DNA of 64,000 nt, from positions 1 through 64,000 of the forward strand of contig JAJPJJ010000041.1 in NCBI GenBank assembly GCA_021324295.1, given 5' to 3'. Under the pieces are notes generated by a model. That model was not told the origin of the DNA, searched no databases, and worked only from the letters and a program-made list of their open reading frames with translations. Origin of the DNA: Bacillota bacterium (lineage in GTDB: Bacteria; Sysuimicrobiota; Sysuimicrobiia; Sysuimicrobiales; Segetimicrobiaceae). Within the stretch, counting starts at the first letter, position 1. Every line of letters begins with the position of its first letter. This document shows positions 15,293 through 24,692 of the stretch, piece by piece. The position numbers were made by a program, and so were the translations under genes.

Positions 15293-18235
15293 ATGCCACC
15301 CACACGCGGCAGGAGGACTCGAAGCGGGGCGAACCTCGGCTCATCCGGCCGCGCGCCGGATGCGACGGCTCCGGCAACAGACGGGGCGACGACCGGCACG
15401 CCGATGAGCGCCGCAGCGGCCGGGAGCGGCCCGGCGCGCGGGGGCGCCATCCTGCTCCGGCGCGTCCCGCTGTCCGTGGACCTGCTGGACCCGCGGGCCA
15501 CGATCCCCGCCGAGACGCTGCGGCAGAACCGTATTCAGGCGGTCACCCACTTCCACCTGGCCCTCGGCGAGGCCAAGGCCCACTTGGGTCTCATCGCCCA
15601 GCTCCTGGTGCCTCGCGCCCTCCCCGAGCAACTGCTGGGCACGCTCGTCCAGCCCGACGATGGGGCGCCGGCCGCGCGCGTCCAGGTGAGCATCGATCTC
15701 GGTCCCTTCGGGCTTCCGGGCACGTCACGCGCGGCCCTGACGGACGACCACGGGGCGTTCCTCTTGCCCCTGCCCAAGGGCAAGACCTTCCCCGAGGACA
15801 ACACGCTGACGTTGAGCGTGCACGGGGCCAACGGCACCGCGCCGGTGGCGGTGAGGGCGGATCGGATCGCGCCCAACGGGATCGTGGCCGCGATCACGCT
15901 GCCGGAGCACCTCGCCCCGCTGCCGGTGAGCGTCATCGCCAGCCTGCGAGCGCTCCTCCCGGCCGACGGCGGGGCGACGCCCGCCCCGCAGCCCGCTCCC
16001 GCGCCGAAGCCGACGACGGTCACGCTGGGCGAAGACGGCGGCTGCCAGCTCGTCTACCAGAACAACACGTCTGTCGATCGGTTCCCGTTCGGCGTCTTCG
16101 TGCGGCTGGTCGAGCCGCGGACCAGCATCCTGGCGCCGGTCTTCCGCCTGGCCGGCGTCGAGAACGGCTTCTACGACATCACCAACTGGGGCGGCAAGAT
16201 CCCGTTCGGCAACGTGACGCAGTACGTGGATCGGGTCCCGCTGGAGCAGCCGATCAGCGTCGACGGCTTCCGCGACGACATCGTCGGCGTCCGCAACAGC
16301 GACGTCGTCTCCTCGCAGGAAACGGTCCCCATGGCCGGGACCCTCGGCCTGGGGTACGTGGTGCGCCTCGCGCAGCTGTGGACCCCGAAGGGGCTGGCGC
16401 TCGGCGACCTCGTCTACTCGCTCCCACTGGCGCCGGGCGAACAGCAACGGGTGGCCATCTTCGAACGCCGCGACACCTCGACGGTGCTCGAGACCGAAGC
16501 GCTGACCGTCGAGGAGCAGCAGGCCTTCCAGGAACAGGCGGACACGTCCGCCCTGGGGGTATTCGCCTCGGCGTTCAACGAGGTCGCGCGGGGCGGCAGC
16601 AGCTTCCAGACCTCGTCGAGCAACTGGGGCGTGGGCGGCTTCCTCGGCCTGTTCGGCGGCGGCGGCGGAGGCGCCTCGTCCAGCGGCAGCTCCACGAGCT
16701 GGCTGGAGGGCCAGCGCGACTACGTATCGTCGGCGGCGGAGACGACGCACTCCTCCGTGCAGCGGCAGGCCGCGGCGCGGCGCAGCGCCTTCCGCACGGG
16801 CATGCGCCTGGCGTCCGCCTCGGAGTCCGAGAACGTCACCACCAAGGTCATCACGAACCACAACCACACCCGGGCCCTCACCCTGCAGTACTGGGAGGTC
16901 CAGCGGCTCTTCGAGGTGACCACGACCGTCGAGGGCGTCACGCTCGTCTGCATGGTGCCGCTGGAGGTGGTGCGCTTCCTGCCCGCGGGCCAGCACCTGA
17001 CGCTCACCTCCGCGACGATGCCCAACGACCGGCAGGGGGTGTTGGACCGATACGCGCAGGTGCTCAAGCACGCCGACATCCTGGCGCCCAACCTGCCCAG
17101 CGAGCACCGGTACGGGCTCACGCTCCTGAAGCAGTTCGCGGCGGATCCGGCCGCCACGGTGCAGGCCGCCGACAGCCTCGCCGAGGACGTCATCCAGTTC
17201 ACGCTCACCGGCACGGTCCTGCCGTTCGAGGAGATCTACGTCAGCGCCGTGACGCGCCAGGGGATCCGCCTCGGGCCGGTTCGGCTGGCCGGGCCGATCG
17301 ACCCCATCCCGAGCGTGCACGGCAAGCCGGAGGACCTCGGGAAGGCCTTCTCCAGCGAAGACGCGCTCGTGAGCTACCTGCGCGATCGCCGTGCCGGCGA
17401 GACGTCGTTCTTCGGGATCCCCATCCCGACCACGCCGCCGACGCTCCGGGGCAGCCTGGCCGTGCCGCCGTCGCTCGGCCGCAACGATATCATCGGGTTC
17501 GAGCTCAGCCGCCGCTTCGAGCCCTTCACCTACGAGCTCGTCAGCGAAGAGGTGCAGACGTACGCAGCCCTCGGCCTCCCCTGGCCGGCCACGTTCACCA
17601 AGACGCAGCTCGTCGCCCGCACGATCCGGCTGTCCTCGCAGGACCTCGAGCAGCTCATCGGCGGGCCGCGTCTCGGCAGCTTCGCCGCCGAGATCCTGAC
17701 GGTCGACACGCAGGGGCACCCCACACCCGACCCGCATCAGACCTACGTCAACGATTCGCTGGGCGGGATCGAGATGCCGGCCGACCGGATGCCGATCCCT
17801 GCGGCGCAGCTGCCCCCTGAGCTGCGTTACTCGCAGCTGCTGCAGATCGAGCAGATGCTGCAGCACGTCGTCCGCAACACCATCCCCTACTCCAAGATCG
17901 TCTGGCAGTCGCTGACCGCCGAGGAGCGCGCGATCATGCTCGAGCAGTACACGATCGGCGTCCCACCCGGCGGCGTGCAGGACGAGACGCAGACGATCCC
18001 GCTGCTCAACTGCGTGGAGAACCGCGTGCTGGGCTTCTACGGCAACTCCATGATCATGCCGTTCATCATCCCCCGGTCCGTCGCCGACACGATGGGCATC
18101 ACCTCGGGCCAGATCCAGGATATGCTCACCGCGTTCCACAAGAACGCGTTCGATCCGCCGCGGGCCACGATCGCCCTGCCGACCCGCGGCGTGCTCGGCG
18201 AGGCCGTGCTCGGGCACTGCCCGTCCGCGGAGTAG
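15293..18235 (+). CDS. Giant protein of unknown function under c-di-GMP riboswitch; frame continues past an in-frame TAG
   Basis: A 980-residue product to the amber codon, 1,195 if the codon is read through to 18880. Residues 1-50 are low-complexity, without signal peptide or membrane helix. A carboxypeptidase-regulatory-like beta-sandwich segment (AARVQVSIDLGPFG then LTDDHGAFLLPLPKG) lies near 120-165, a Pro/Ala linker near 225-243, a Gly/Ser-rich stretch near 455-470, and mixed alpha/beta sequence after that. I recognise no named family. The ATG is preceded by AGGAGG. The leader carries a cyclic di-GMP-I riboswitch, suggesting a role in surface, biofilm or secretion physiology. The next gene is likely its partner. 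Confidence 0.85.
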   Translation: MPPTRGRRTRSGANLGSSGRAPDATAPATDGATTGTPMSAAAAGSGPARGGAILLRRVPLSVDLLDPRATIPAETLRQNRIQAVTHFHLALGEAKAHLGLIAQLLVPRALPEQLLGTLVQPDDGAPAARVQVSIDLGPFGLPGTSRAALTDDHGAFLLPLPKGKTFPEDNTLTLSVHGANGTAPVAVRADRIAPNGIVAAITLPEHLAPLPVSVIASLRALLPADGGATPAPQPAPAPKPTTVTLGEDGGCQLVYQNNTSVDRFPFGVFVRLVEPRTSILAPVFRLAGVENGFYDITNWGGKIPFGNVTQYVDRVPLEQPISVDGFRDDIVGVRNSDVVSSQETVPMAGTLGLGYVVRLAQLWTPKGLALGDLVYSLPLAPGEQQRVAIFERRDTSTVLETEALTVEEQQAFQEQADTSALGVFASAFNEVARGGSSFQTSSSNWGVGGFLGLFGGGGGGASSSGSSTSWLEGQRDYVSSAAETTHSSVQRQAAARRSAFRTGMRLASASESENVTTKVITNHNHTRALTLQYWEVQRLFEVTTTVEGVTLVCMVPLEVVRFLPAGQHLTLTSATMPNDRQGVLDRYAQVLKHADILAPNLPSEHRYGLTLLKQFAADPAATVQAADSLAEDVIQFTLTGTVLPFEEIYVSAVTRQGIRLGPVRLAGPIDPIPSVHGKPEDLGKAFSSEDALVSYLRDRRAGETSFFGIPIPTTPPTLRGSLAVPPSLGRNDIIGFELSRRFEPFTYELVSEEVQTYAALGLPWPATFTKTQLVARTIRLSSQDLEQLIGGPRLGSFAAEILTVDTQGHPTPDPHQTYVNDSLGGIEMPADRMPIPAAQLPPELRYSQLLQIEQMLQHVVRNTIPYSKIVWQSLTAEERAIMLEQYTIGVPPGGVQDETQTIPLLNCVENRVLGFYGNSMIMPFIIPRSVADTMGITSGQIQDMLTAFHKNAFDPPRATIALPTRGVLGEAVLGHCPSAE

Positions 18236-18880
18236 ATCGACCTCACCCGGTTCTGGAACTGGGCCGACTCGCCGGCCGACACCGCGACCGCGATCGCGGA
18301 CGTCACGGTGCCGACGACACAACCATCGCTCGTGGCCGGCGCGCAGGCGCCCGGCACGCTGGGATCGCTGCCGGCGCTGATCAACAACTTCAACGCGAGC
18401 GGCGGCGCTCCCACGCCGCAAACCGGTCTCCTGCAGGCCCTCGCGAGCGCGGGCGGCGCGCAGAAGGACTTCAGCACCGATCTCACGGGCGCCACGCAGC
18501 TCGCCGGCCTCATCCAGAGCACCACCCAGGCCGCCACCTCCGCGCGCAGCGACGCCGTGAAGATGGTGAAGGACCTGAACGCCCAGGCGCTCGCCACCGC
18601 GGGCAACATCATCGGCGGGATCTACGGGGGGAACCCGACCGCCGGCTCGGAGGCCGCGAAGGCGGTGTACGGGACAGGCGGCGGCGACGATGGCGGGTCG
18701 GCCAAGAGCACAGGCAAGGCGAGCGGCGCGAAGTCCAAAGGCGGATCGGGTGGCGCCGGCGGGTCGGCGGGATCAGGCAGCGGTGCCGGCGGGTCGGGAG
18801 GGTCGAGCGGAGGCACCGGCGGCGGAAGCGGCTCCTCGGGCACCGGCGGCGGGAGCGGCTCGGGAGGAGGCAACAGCTAG
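18236..18880 (+). CDS. C-terminal continuation of the giant protein after the amber codon
   Basis: This 214-codon stretch is in the same frame as the giant protein and starts right after its TAG (18233-18235). The first 24 codons all end in G or C, and the text IDLTRFWNWADSPADTA reads as conserved protein, so coding constraint crosses the stop. No ribosome site precedes the only early start (GTG at 18308). The region contains a helical segment rich in Ala/Gln (ATQLAGLIQSTTQAATSARS) and ends in a Gly/Ser/Lys tail of about 75 residues. Either the amber codon is translated, or a recent point mutation has cut off this domain, or it is a sequencing error. Confidence 0.7.
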   Translation: MDLTRFWNWADSPADTATAIADVTVPTTQPSLVAGAQAPGTLGSLPALINNFNASGGAPTPQTGLLQALASAGGAQKDFSTDLTGATQLAGLIQSTTQAATSARSDAVKMVKDLNAQALATAGNIIGGIYGGNPTAGSEAAKAVYGTGGGDDGGSAKSTGKASGAKSKGGSGGAGGSAGSGSGAGGSGGSSGGTGGGSGSSGTGGGSGSGGGNS

Positions 18881-18972
18881 CAGGTACCTGCGGGCCGGGG
18901 CCCGGACGCCGGGCGGCGGCGCGCGGTCGCGGCGCCCATCTCGGGACGGCAGGCCGGAAGGGAGAGACAGCC

Positions 18973-19944
18973 ATGGCGGACACGACGGACACCTCCGAGC
19001 AGCGCGCGCTCGACGCGCTGATCAGCATCCTGCAGGCAGCCGGCTCGCCGGACGCGCAGGAGGCGCAAACGATCCTGCTGCGCCGGCTCGCCCTCGAAGG
19101 AGACGTGACGCCGTCGCGCATCCCGGCGCCCAAGAACACCACCGAGATCGGCGGCTACCTCAACCTGCTGGCCGACCTCAGCCAGCCGGAGATGCGGGCG
19201 CAGATGCTGGCCGGCATCCTCGGCGTGGCCGGCCCCAACCCGCCCCTGGGCTGGCTCACCGCGCAGCCGATGCTGTCGATGGTGTCCCTGGCCAACGACC
19301 GGCCGAGCAGCCCGGCCCAGCCGGCGATCCCCCTCACGGTGGCGGTGCGCAGCGACTTCGTGGCCGCCCTGCAGGCGGCGCTGAAGACCCTGCACGACCA
19401 GGGCGCGACGCTGCCGCTCCTCTCACCCCTGCGGCCGCTGCCACCGTCCGCGCCGGGCGTGAGCCCGCCCGACGACGCTCTCCCGTACCTGGGTCGCACC
19501 CTCGATCTCGTGCCCGCGACCGCCCTGCGGGATCCCACGACCGATCCCGTCGCGCTCGTGCGCGCGCAGGGCTCCAGCGATCCCTTCCTGCCGGCCTCGC
19601 AGGTGATCACCGCCGGATCGGTCGCCGTCGCTCCGGCGAACTACGACGCGCTGAAGTGCGACGCCACCGCCTGCGCGGCCGTCCAGCTCAACGGCGCCAG
19701 GTTCGTGCCGATCGCTCCTGTGCTCGCCGCAGCGGGCTTCTACCCGACCGCGCCGTTCCCTCAGCCCACATCGGTGGCGTCGGTCGCGTGGGCGCACTTC
19801 ACGAACGTCACCGGCCTCGTCTCGGGGGTCACCAAGCTGGGGGACGAGCTCAGCCTGCTGTACCCTCCCGCGGCGATCGCGTCCAGCGTCTTCGCCGACC
19901 GCCTCTACTGGGTCTGGAACGGAACCGGCTTCGCGCAGCCATAG
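18973..19944 (+). CDS. Hypothetical protein, likely partner of the giant protein
   Basis: A 323-residue soluble protein of unknown family. The N-terminal third is helical (EQRALDALISILQAAGSPDAQEAQTILLRRLALEGD), followed by a Pro-rich middle and a C-terminal beta-rich part with two cysteines (KCDATACAAVQ, about residues 222-232) ending in LYWVWNGTGFAQP. There is no signal peptide. AAGGGAGAGACAGCC precedes the ATG. It is 92 bases downstream of the giant gene on the same strand with no promoter or terminator evident between, so both should be on the riboswitch-controlled transcript. Confidence 0.75.
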   Translation: MADTTDTSEQRALDALISILQAAGSPDAQEAQTILLRRLALEGDVTPSRIPAPKNTTEIGGYLNLLADLSQPEMRAQMLAGILGVAGPNPPLGWLTAQPMLSMVSLANDRPSSPAQPAIPLTVAVRSDFVAALQAALKTLHDQGATLPLLSPLRPLPPSAPGVSPPDDALPYLGRTLDLVPATALRDPTTDPVALVRAQGSSDPFLPASQVITAGSVAVAPANYDALKCDATACAAVQLNGARFVPIAPVLAAAGFYPTAPFPQPTSVASVAWAHFTNVTGLVSGVTKLGDELSLLYPPAAIASSVFADRLYWVWNGTGFAQP

Positions 19945-19948
19945 GGGC

Positions 19949-20332
19949 TCACGCGTTCCACTCGAGCCCCCACGGGGTATCGATCACGAACCGCCACGTC
20001 CCATCCGCCTGCCGGCGCGATACCTCGGCGCTGTGGCCCGCCATCTTGACCGGGGTGCCGTCCGGCGCCGTTCCGGCTAGCTCCCATCTCGCTGACGTGA
20101 GCGCGATGTCGCCGGTCTGAGCGAGGATCTTCACGTCCACGGTGAGCGTCGGCCGCGCGGCGAGGAACTGGCGCAACGCTTCCCGGATCGCGTGCGTTCC
20201 CGTGACGACGTGCCCGGGCTGGGCCGTCAGGGCTGCGTTCGGCTCGTACAGAGCCGTGAGGGCATCAAGGTCACCCGCGTTCAGACCTTCCGCAAACAAG
20301 CGATCCAACTCCTCAGGACTGCGGGCCGCCAT
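19949..20332 (-). CDS. SnoaL/DUF4440-like protein (NTF2 fold)
   Basis: A 127-residue protein of the NTF2-like superfamily: EELDRLFAEGLNAGDLDALTALYEPNAALTAQPG is the usual first helix pair and loop, followed by the HAIREAL helix and the C-terminal strands (ALTSARWELAGTAPDG, WRFVIDTPWG). Such proteins are small enzymes or ligand binders (ketosteroid-isomerase-like). The ATG at 20332 has GGGAGGTGA upstream. It converges on the giant-protein operon with 4 bases between stop codons. Confidence 0.85.
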   Translation of the reverse strand: MAARSPEELDRLFAEGLNAGDLDALTALYEPNAALTAQPGHVVTGTHAIREALRQFLAARPTLTVDVKILAQTGDIALTSARWELAGTAPDGTPVKMAGHSAEVSRRQADGTWRFVIDTPWGLEWNA

Positions 20333-20557
20333 GCGGTCACCTCCCGGTTTCGAGCGCGCGAGCCGCCCCACTCAAGGCATCCCCGCGGGGTCGCCCTCGA
20401 CTTCGCGACAGACCGCTGCCGCGACCCGTCCCGTCGCGGCAGCGGACGCCGCCCCGGCCTGCGACACCGCGCGGGGCGGTCCGCGCCAGCCGGCACTTCC
20501 ACTGCGAGCCCGCGAATGCCTCCCCTGCCGCGCTCGCCATCGCGCCCCGCAAGCGCC

Positions 20558-20563
20558 TATAAT
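20558..20563 (+). promoter_or_regulatory. -10 element upstream of OsmC gene
   Basis: A consensus TATAAT lies 31 bases before the ATG of the OsmC-family gene in otherwise very GC-rich sequence. No good -35 hexamer is found at the expected distance. Confidence 0.45.
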
Positions 20564-20593
20564 GAAGCCATCAACGCCGAAGGGGGCACCAAC

Positions 20594-21037
20594 ATGGCCA
20601 CCGTTCGACGCGCGGATGCGGTCTGGCAGGGTGACCTGCTCTCGGGGTCCGGCGTGGTGACGGCCGGCTCCAGCCGAGCCTTTACGGAGTTGCCGGTGAG
20701 CTGGGCGTCCCGCACCGAGGCGCCCGGGGGACGGACGAGCCCGGAGGAGCTGCTGGCGGCCGCCCACGCGAGTTGCTTTGCGATGGCGCTGTCCTTTGGC
20801 CTGGCGAACGCCAAGACGCCGCCCCGCAGGCTGGAGGTCAGCGCTGCCGTCACGTTCGACCGGGTGGACGGCGGATGGCGGGTCGTCTCGAGCGCCCTCA
20901 CCGTGCGGGGGCAGGTCCCCGGTCTCGACGCGGAGGGCTTTCGCCGGGCGGCGGAGGCGGCCAAGGACGGCTGCCCCATCTCGCAGGCGCTCAAGGGGAA
21001 CGTCGAGCTGAGCGTCCAGGCCACGCTAGAGCCATAG
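20594..21037 (+). CDS. OsmC-family peroxiredoxin
   Basis: A 147-residue protein of the OsmC/Ohr family, thiol peroxidases that reduce organic hydroperoxides in the cytoplasm. The two redox cysteines are visible: Cys61 in AAAHASCFAMAL and Cys127 in AAKDGCPIS. TSPEELLAAAHASC and the order of segments fit the OsmC branch (SDS-PAGE name YhfA/OsmC) rather than Ohr. AGGGGGCACCAAC precedes the ATG. It is followed after 10 bases by an SDR gene, probably co-transcribed. Confidence 0.92.
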   Translation: MATVRRADAVWQGDLLSGSGVVTAGSSRAFTELPVSWASRTEAPGGRTSPEELLAAAHASCFAMALSFGLANAKTPPRRLEVSAAVTFDRVDGGWRVVSSALTVRGQVPGLDAEGFRRAAEAAKDGCPISQALKGNVELSVQATLEP

Positions 21038-21047
21038 GGGGCGCCGC

Positions 21048-21824
21048 GTGGCAGGACACCTCGCAGGCAGGGCCGCGATCGTCACGGGAGGAGGCCGGGG
21101 AATCGGCCGCGCGATCGCTCTGAGGCTGGCCGCGGACGGCGCCGACGTCCTCGTGGCCGACCAGGACGGCGAGAGCGCGGAAGCGGTCGCCCGCGAGGTC
21201 GCAGCGCTGGGCCGACGAGGGGTGGGCGCGGACGTAGACGTCGCCACCACGGCGGGACGGCGGCGTCTCGTCGCCGCGGCGATCGAGGCGTTTGGTCGCT
21301 TGCACGTTCTCGTGAACAACGCCGGCATCGTCCGCGTGCACCGGCCCGAGGCCGTCACGGAAGAAGAGTGGGACGAGATCATGAACGTGAACTGCAAGGC
21401 CGTCTTCTTCGCCTGCCTGGCCGCCCGCCCCCACCTCGCCGGCGGCGGGTGCATCGTCAACATCGCCTCGATCGCCGGCAAGCTGGCGACGCCGTGGTGG
21501 GCGCCCTACGGGGTGAGCAAGGCCGGGGTCATCTCGCTCACGCGGAGCCTGGCGGTCGCCTTTGCGCCGGACCGGATCCGCGTGAACTGCGTGTGCCCCG
21601 GGCCGGTCGAGACGGCGATGTGGGCGCAGATGAACGACGAGGGCGCGCCCCGGGTGGGGCTGCCACCGGGCGAGTTCACGCGCATGCGGCTCCAGGGCAC
21701 ACCGCTCGGTCGCCTCGGCCGAGCGGAGGATGTCGCGGGGGTCGTCTCGTTCCTCTGTTCGCCGGACGCCGGCTACATGACCGGGCAGGCGCTCAACGTG
21801 AGCGGCGGCTTGCTCTTCCACTGA
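21048..21824 (+). CDS. Short-chain dehydrogenase/reductase (SDR)
   Basis: A 258-residue classical SDR, NAD(P)H-dependent. The cofactor motif TGGGRGIGRA lies at about residues 13-22, NNAG at about 87-90, the catalytic serine in NIASIAG (about 139), and the Tyr-Lys pair in YGVSK (about 152-156). It starts with GTG after GGGGGCGCC. FabG-like and alcohol or sugar dehydrogenases all share this pattern, so the substrate is not assigned. Confidence 0.92.
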   Translation: MAGHLAGRAAIVTGGGRGIGRAIALRLAADGADVLVADQDGESAEAVAREVAALGRRGVGADVDVATTAGRRRLVAAAIEAFGRLHVLVNNAGIVRVHRPEAVTEEEWDEIMNVNCKAVFFACLAARPHLAGGGCIVNIASIAGKLATPWWAPYGVSKAGVISLTRSLAVAFAPDRIRVNCVCPGPVETAMWAQMNDEGAPRVGLPPGEFTRMRLQGTPLGRLGRAEDVAGVVSFLCSPDAGYMTGQALNVSGGLLFH

Positions 21825-21860
21825 GGCGTGGTCGTCGTCCGGCACGTGGGGCCGCGGCCG

Positions 21861-24491
21861 TTACTCGGCGCTCCGCGAGGGGAGCCGGATAAGCCCTCGC
21901 CGGAACGCCTCCCTCACGGCCTCGCCGCGCGTGCGCGCCCCGAGCTTGGAGAGCACCGAGGAGACATGGTGCTCGACCGTCTTGGGCGCGAGGAACAGCC
22001 GGCGCGCGATCTCGGCGTTGGGCAGGCCGTCCGCGACCAGGCGAAGGGTCTCCGTCTCCCGCTCCGTCAACCCGGCCGGGCTCGCAAGCGTGGAGCGGCG
22101 CGGCCCGCGCGGGATATCCCGCACCCCCAGCCTCCGTAGCTTCTGGGCCACGATCGCCGCCATAGGGCGGGCGCCGAGACGCTCGCATGTCCCGAGGGCC
22201 CGGCGCAGCGCCTCGGGGGTGTCGGATTCCGCGAGGGCCAGGGCGGCCTGGTAGGGGCAGCCGATCTCGGTCCACAGCTCCGCCGCCCGCTCCCACCGGC
22301 CGGCGATCTGGAGAGCGTACGGCCGAGCGGCCTGGGGCGGGATGCCCTCCCGGATCCCGGCGCGCCAGCGCCAGTAGGCCAACTCGCCGATCGGCCACGG
22401 CTCGCCGGCGCGCAGGGCCAGGCGAAATGCCCTCTCGGTCTCCTCACCGATCGCCTCCGGGCGGCCCCCGATCCACGCCGCCTCGGCCCTCGCGGCCGCT
22501 ACCGGCCACAGGCCCTGCAGCTCTCCCCTGCCGGTCTCGAGCGCGAGCAGCTCATCGAGCACCGGCCACACCTCGGGATCGCCGCGGCGTGCCCGGACCA
22601 GTCCCAGCACCATGAGGGGAAGGCCGCGGAAGAAGCTCGTGTGGCTCTGGCGGAGGATGGCGAGGGCGCCGTCGGCGGCCTCGGTCCACCGGCCCTGGTC
22701 GAGCGCGAGGCAAGCGCGAATCGCGAGCAGGCGGAGGCGCCACGCGTCGAGGTCGCGCCCGGCCATATAGCGGATTCCCTCGTCGATGTATCGTGTGGCG
22801 AGCGCGTGCAAGCGGGTGTCGACTGCGGTCATCGCGAGGCTGGCGAACGCCCGGCCCACGTGGTACTCGAGCCCCGCCTCCTGCGCGATCTTGAGGCTCC
22901 GTTCAAGCGTACCGGGATCGCCCCGGCGGAATTCGATGCAACCGAGGGTGCTCAGCGCGTAGGCGCGTATCTCGACGTCGCCCAGCCGCTCCGCGAGCTC
23001 GAGCGCGCGCTGAGCCCAGGTAACCGTTCCGTCGCTGTCTTCCGTGTTCAAGAGGAGGTGCGCCATATTGGCGTACGCGAGCGCAAGCTCGCGCCCCGGT
23101 GGGAGCCGCTCAAGCAGCGTCACCGCCTGCAGGCCGACCTCGTTCGCCCGCGCGATCGGGCCGGCGAACCAGAGCAGGCGGGACAGCCACCGAAGCGAGT
23201 CGCCCTCCTTCCGAAGGTCGCCGACGCGGCGGTAGCACTGCAGCGCGTGCTCGAGCGCCTTGATCGCCTCGTCGTGCTGCTCGATCAGGTGGCACTCGTA
23301 CGAGCGGCGCTTGAGCAGGTCGGCCAGCGCCGCCGGCGGTTGGGTGTCGGCGAACCGGAGCGCCCGCGCGTACTGGGCGGCAGCTTCCCGGTGGGCTCCC
23401 AGGGCCGCGGCGCGCCGCGCGGCCTCAGGGGCGTGCTCCGCGACCGCACCCCGGTCGCCGGCCGCCTCAGCGTGGTGCGCCAGCCGGGCCGGATCGCTCG
23501 CGGCCAGAGGCGACGGGCGCAGCGCGGCGAGCACGGCCCGGTGGAGGGCGAGGGCTCGTTGGACGGACAACGACCGCAGGATCGCGTCGCGCTCCAGCTC
23601 GTGGCGGAATGCCAGCAGCGTGCCCTCCGCCCGGAGCATCCCGCGCGACAGGCATTCGTCCACCGCCCCCGTGGCCGGCGCCGCGATGCGCTCCAGCAGC
23701 CACGGCTCGATTCGGGCCCCGATCACGGCGCAGGCCTCGAGCGCCCCCCGCGCCGGCGTCGAGAGCCGGAACGCGCGGGCCAGGACGGCGTCCGCCACCG
23801 TGGCCGGGATGTCCGGCGCCCCGCTGGCCAGGATCTCCGTCACGAAGAAGGGGTTGCCACCGGTGCGGCGGTGCAGCAACAGCGGGTCCAACGCGCTGCC
23901 TTCGGCGAGCGCCCGGACCGCCGCCTCCGACAGCGGCGGCACCGTGATCCGGTGCACGGCCGGGGACGTCGCGAGATCCCCGAGCAGGACACGCACCGGG
24001 TGCCCGGCCCCCACCTCGTCGTCCCGGTAGGTCGCGACGAGCAGCGCCGCGGTCTCGCCGATGCGGTGGCCGGCAAACCGCAGGAAGTCGATCGTCGCCT
24101 CGTCCGCCCAGTGCACATCTTCGACGACGAGCGCCGAGGGCTTCGCCCGGGCGCGGAGCAGGTCGAGCAGCGAGCGAAACGCCAGCCGGCGTCGGCGCGG
24201 GGCGTCAAAGAGCCGCGCGACGTCTGCGTCGAGGGCGGCGGCGATCTCGACCACCGGAACGAGCGGGCTGGGCGTGGACAGGGGCTCGCAGACCCCCCAG
24301 GCGATCCGGGCGGTGGCGCGGGCGGCTTCGCAAAACCTCCGCGCCAGCGTCGTCTTGCCGACACCGGCCTCGCCGCCTACGAAGACGAGCGCCCCGCTCC
24401 CCTTTCTCGCCTCGTCGAGCTTGGCCGACAGGTCGTGGAGGAAGGTGGCGCGCTCGAGAAATGCCCCCATCCATGCGCTTTTCGGCGCCAA
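21861..24491 (-). CDS. Large LuxR-family regulator with AAA/NACHT-like ATPase
   Basis: About 876 residues, of the MalT/LAL type. Walker A GGEAGVGKTT is near residue 39, and SALVVEDVHWADE (Walker B) near 110. A long TPR-like helical middle (about 340-760) follows, with a C-terminal LuxR helix-turn-helix at GLTERETETLRLVADGLPNAEIARRLFLAPKTVEHHVSSVLSKLGA (about 805-850). I prefer the TTG at 24491, which has GGAGGGG 8 bases upstream; ATG 24470 is the alternative. Such proteins activate promoters when an inducer binds. It is transcribed divergently from a methyltransferase gene. Confidence 0.88.
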   Translation of the reverse strand: MAPKSAWMGAFLERATFLHDLSAKLDEARKGSGALVFVGGEAGVGKTTLARRFCEAARATARIAWGVCEPLSTPSPLVPVVEIAAALDADVARLFDAPRRRRLAFRSLLDLLRARAKPSALVVEDVHWADEATIDFLRFAGHRIGETAALLVATYRDDEVGAGHPVRVLLGDLATSPAVHRITVPPLSEAAVRALAEGSALDPLLLHRRTGGNPFFVTEILASGAPDIPATVADAVLARAFRLSTPARGALEACAVIGARIEPWLLERIAAPATGAVDECLSRGMLRAEGTLLAFRHELERDAILRSLSVQRALALHRAVLAALRPSPLAASDPARLAHHAEAAGDRGAVAEHAPEAARRAAALGAHREAAAQYARALRFADTQPPAALADLLKRRSYECHLIEQHDEAIKALEHALQCYRRVGDLRKEGDSLRWLSRLLWFAGPIARANEVGLQAVTLLERLPPGRELALAYANMAHLLLNTEDSDGTVTWAQRALELAERLGDVEIRAYALSTLGCIEFRRGDPGTLERSLKIAQEAGLEYHVGRAFASLAMTAVDTRLHALATRYIDEGIRYMAGRDLDAWRLRLLAIRACLALDQGRWTEAADGALAILRQSHTSFFRGLPLMVLGLVRARRGDPEVWPVLDELLALETGRGELQGLWPVAAARAEAAWIGGRPEAIGEETERAFRLALRAGEPWPIGELAYWRWRAGIREGIPPQAARPYALQIAGRWERAAELWTEIGCPYQAALALAESDTPEALRRALGTCERLGARPMAAIVAQKLRRLGVRDIPRGPRRSTLASPAGLTERETETLRLVADGLPNAEIARRLFLAPKTVEHHVSSVLSKLGARTRGEAVREAFRRGLIRLPSRSAE

Positions 24492-24692
24492 TATGGGGGC
24501 CCCTCCATGCACCTGCACAACGTGCCACGACGCGGTCAATGCGGGGAACCACTCGATAGCGGCGCCGTCAGCGCCAGCCTGGCCACGCAGGGCGGCTGCA
24601 GGGTGCTCGCAGGGCGTCCCCCCTATCGTTGGCGCCACGCGGGGGCGGCGGGAGGCGGCCCCGGCGGATCACGACGGCGGGAGGGATCGGAG

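Noticed and set aside
13897-15501. Long minus-strand frame of 534 codons over the hydantoinase start and the riboswitch
   Set aside because: Its translation is Arg/Ala/Gly low-complexity and overlaps a convincing hydantoinase and a riboswitch; only the short MTLLIGYDVE remnant in it looks real.
15725-18421. 898-codon minus-strand frame opposite the giant protein
   Set aside because: Typical antisense frame of GC-rich coding DNA: repetitive His/Arg/Asp/Leu, no domain, while the plus frame has G/C third positions and a start with a ribosome site.
18308-18880. Separate 190-residue gene starting at GTG 18308
   Set aside because: No ribosome site; coding signal starts earlier, right after the TAG, so it is treated as the continuation of the giant protein.
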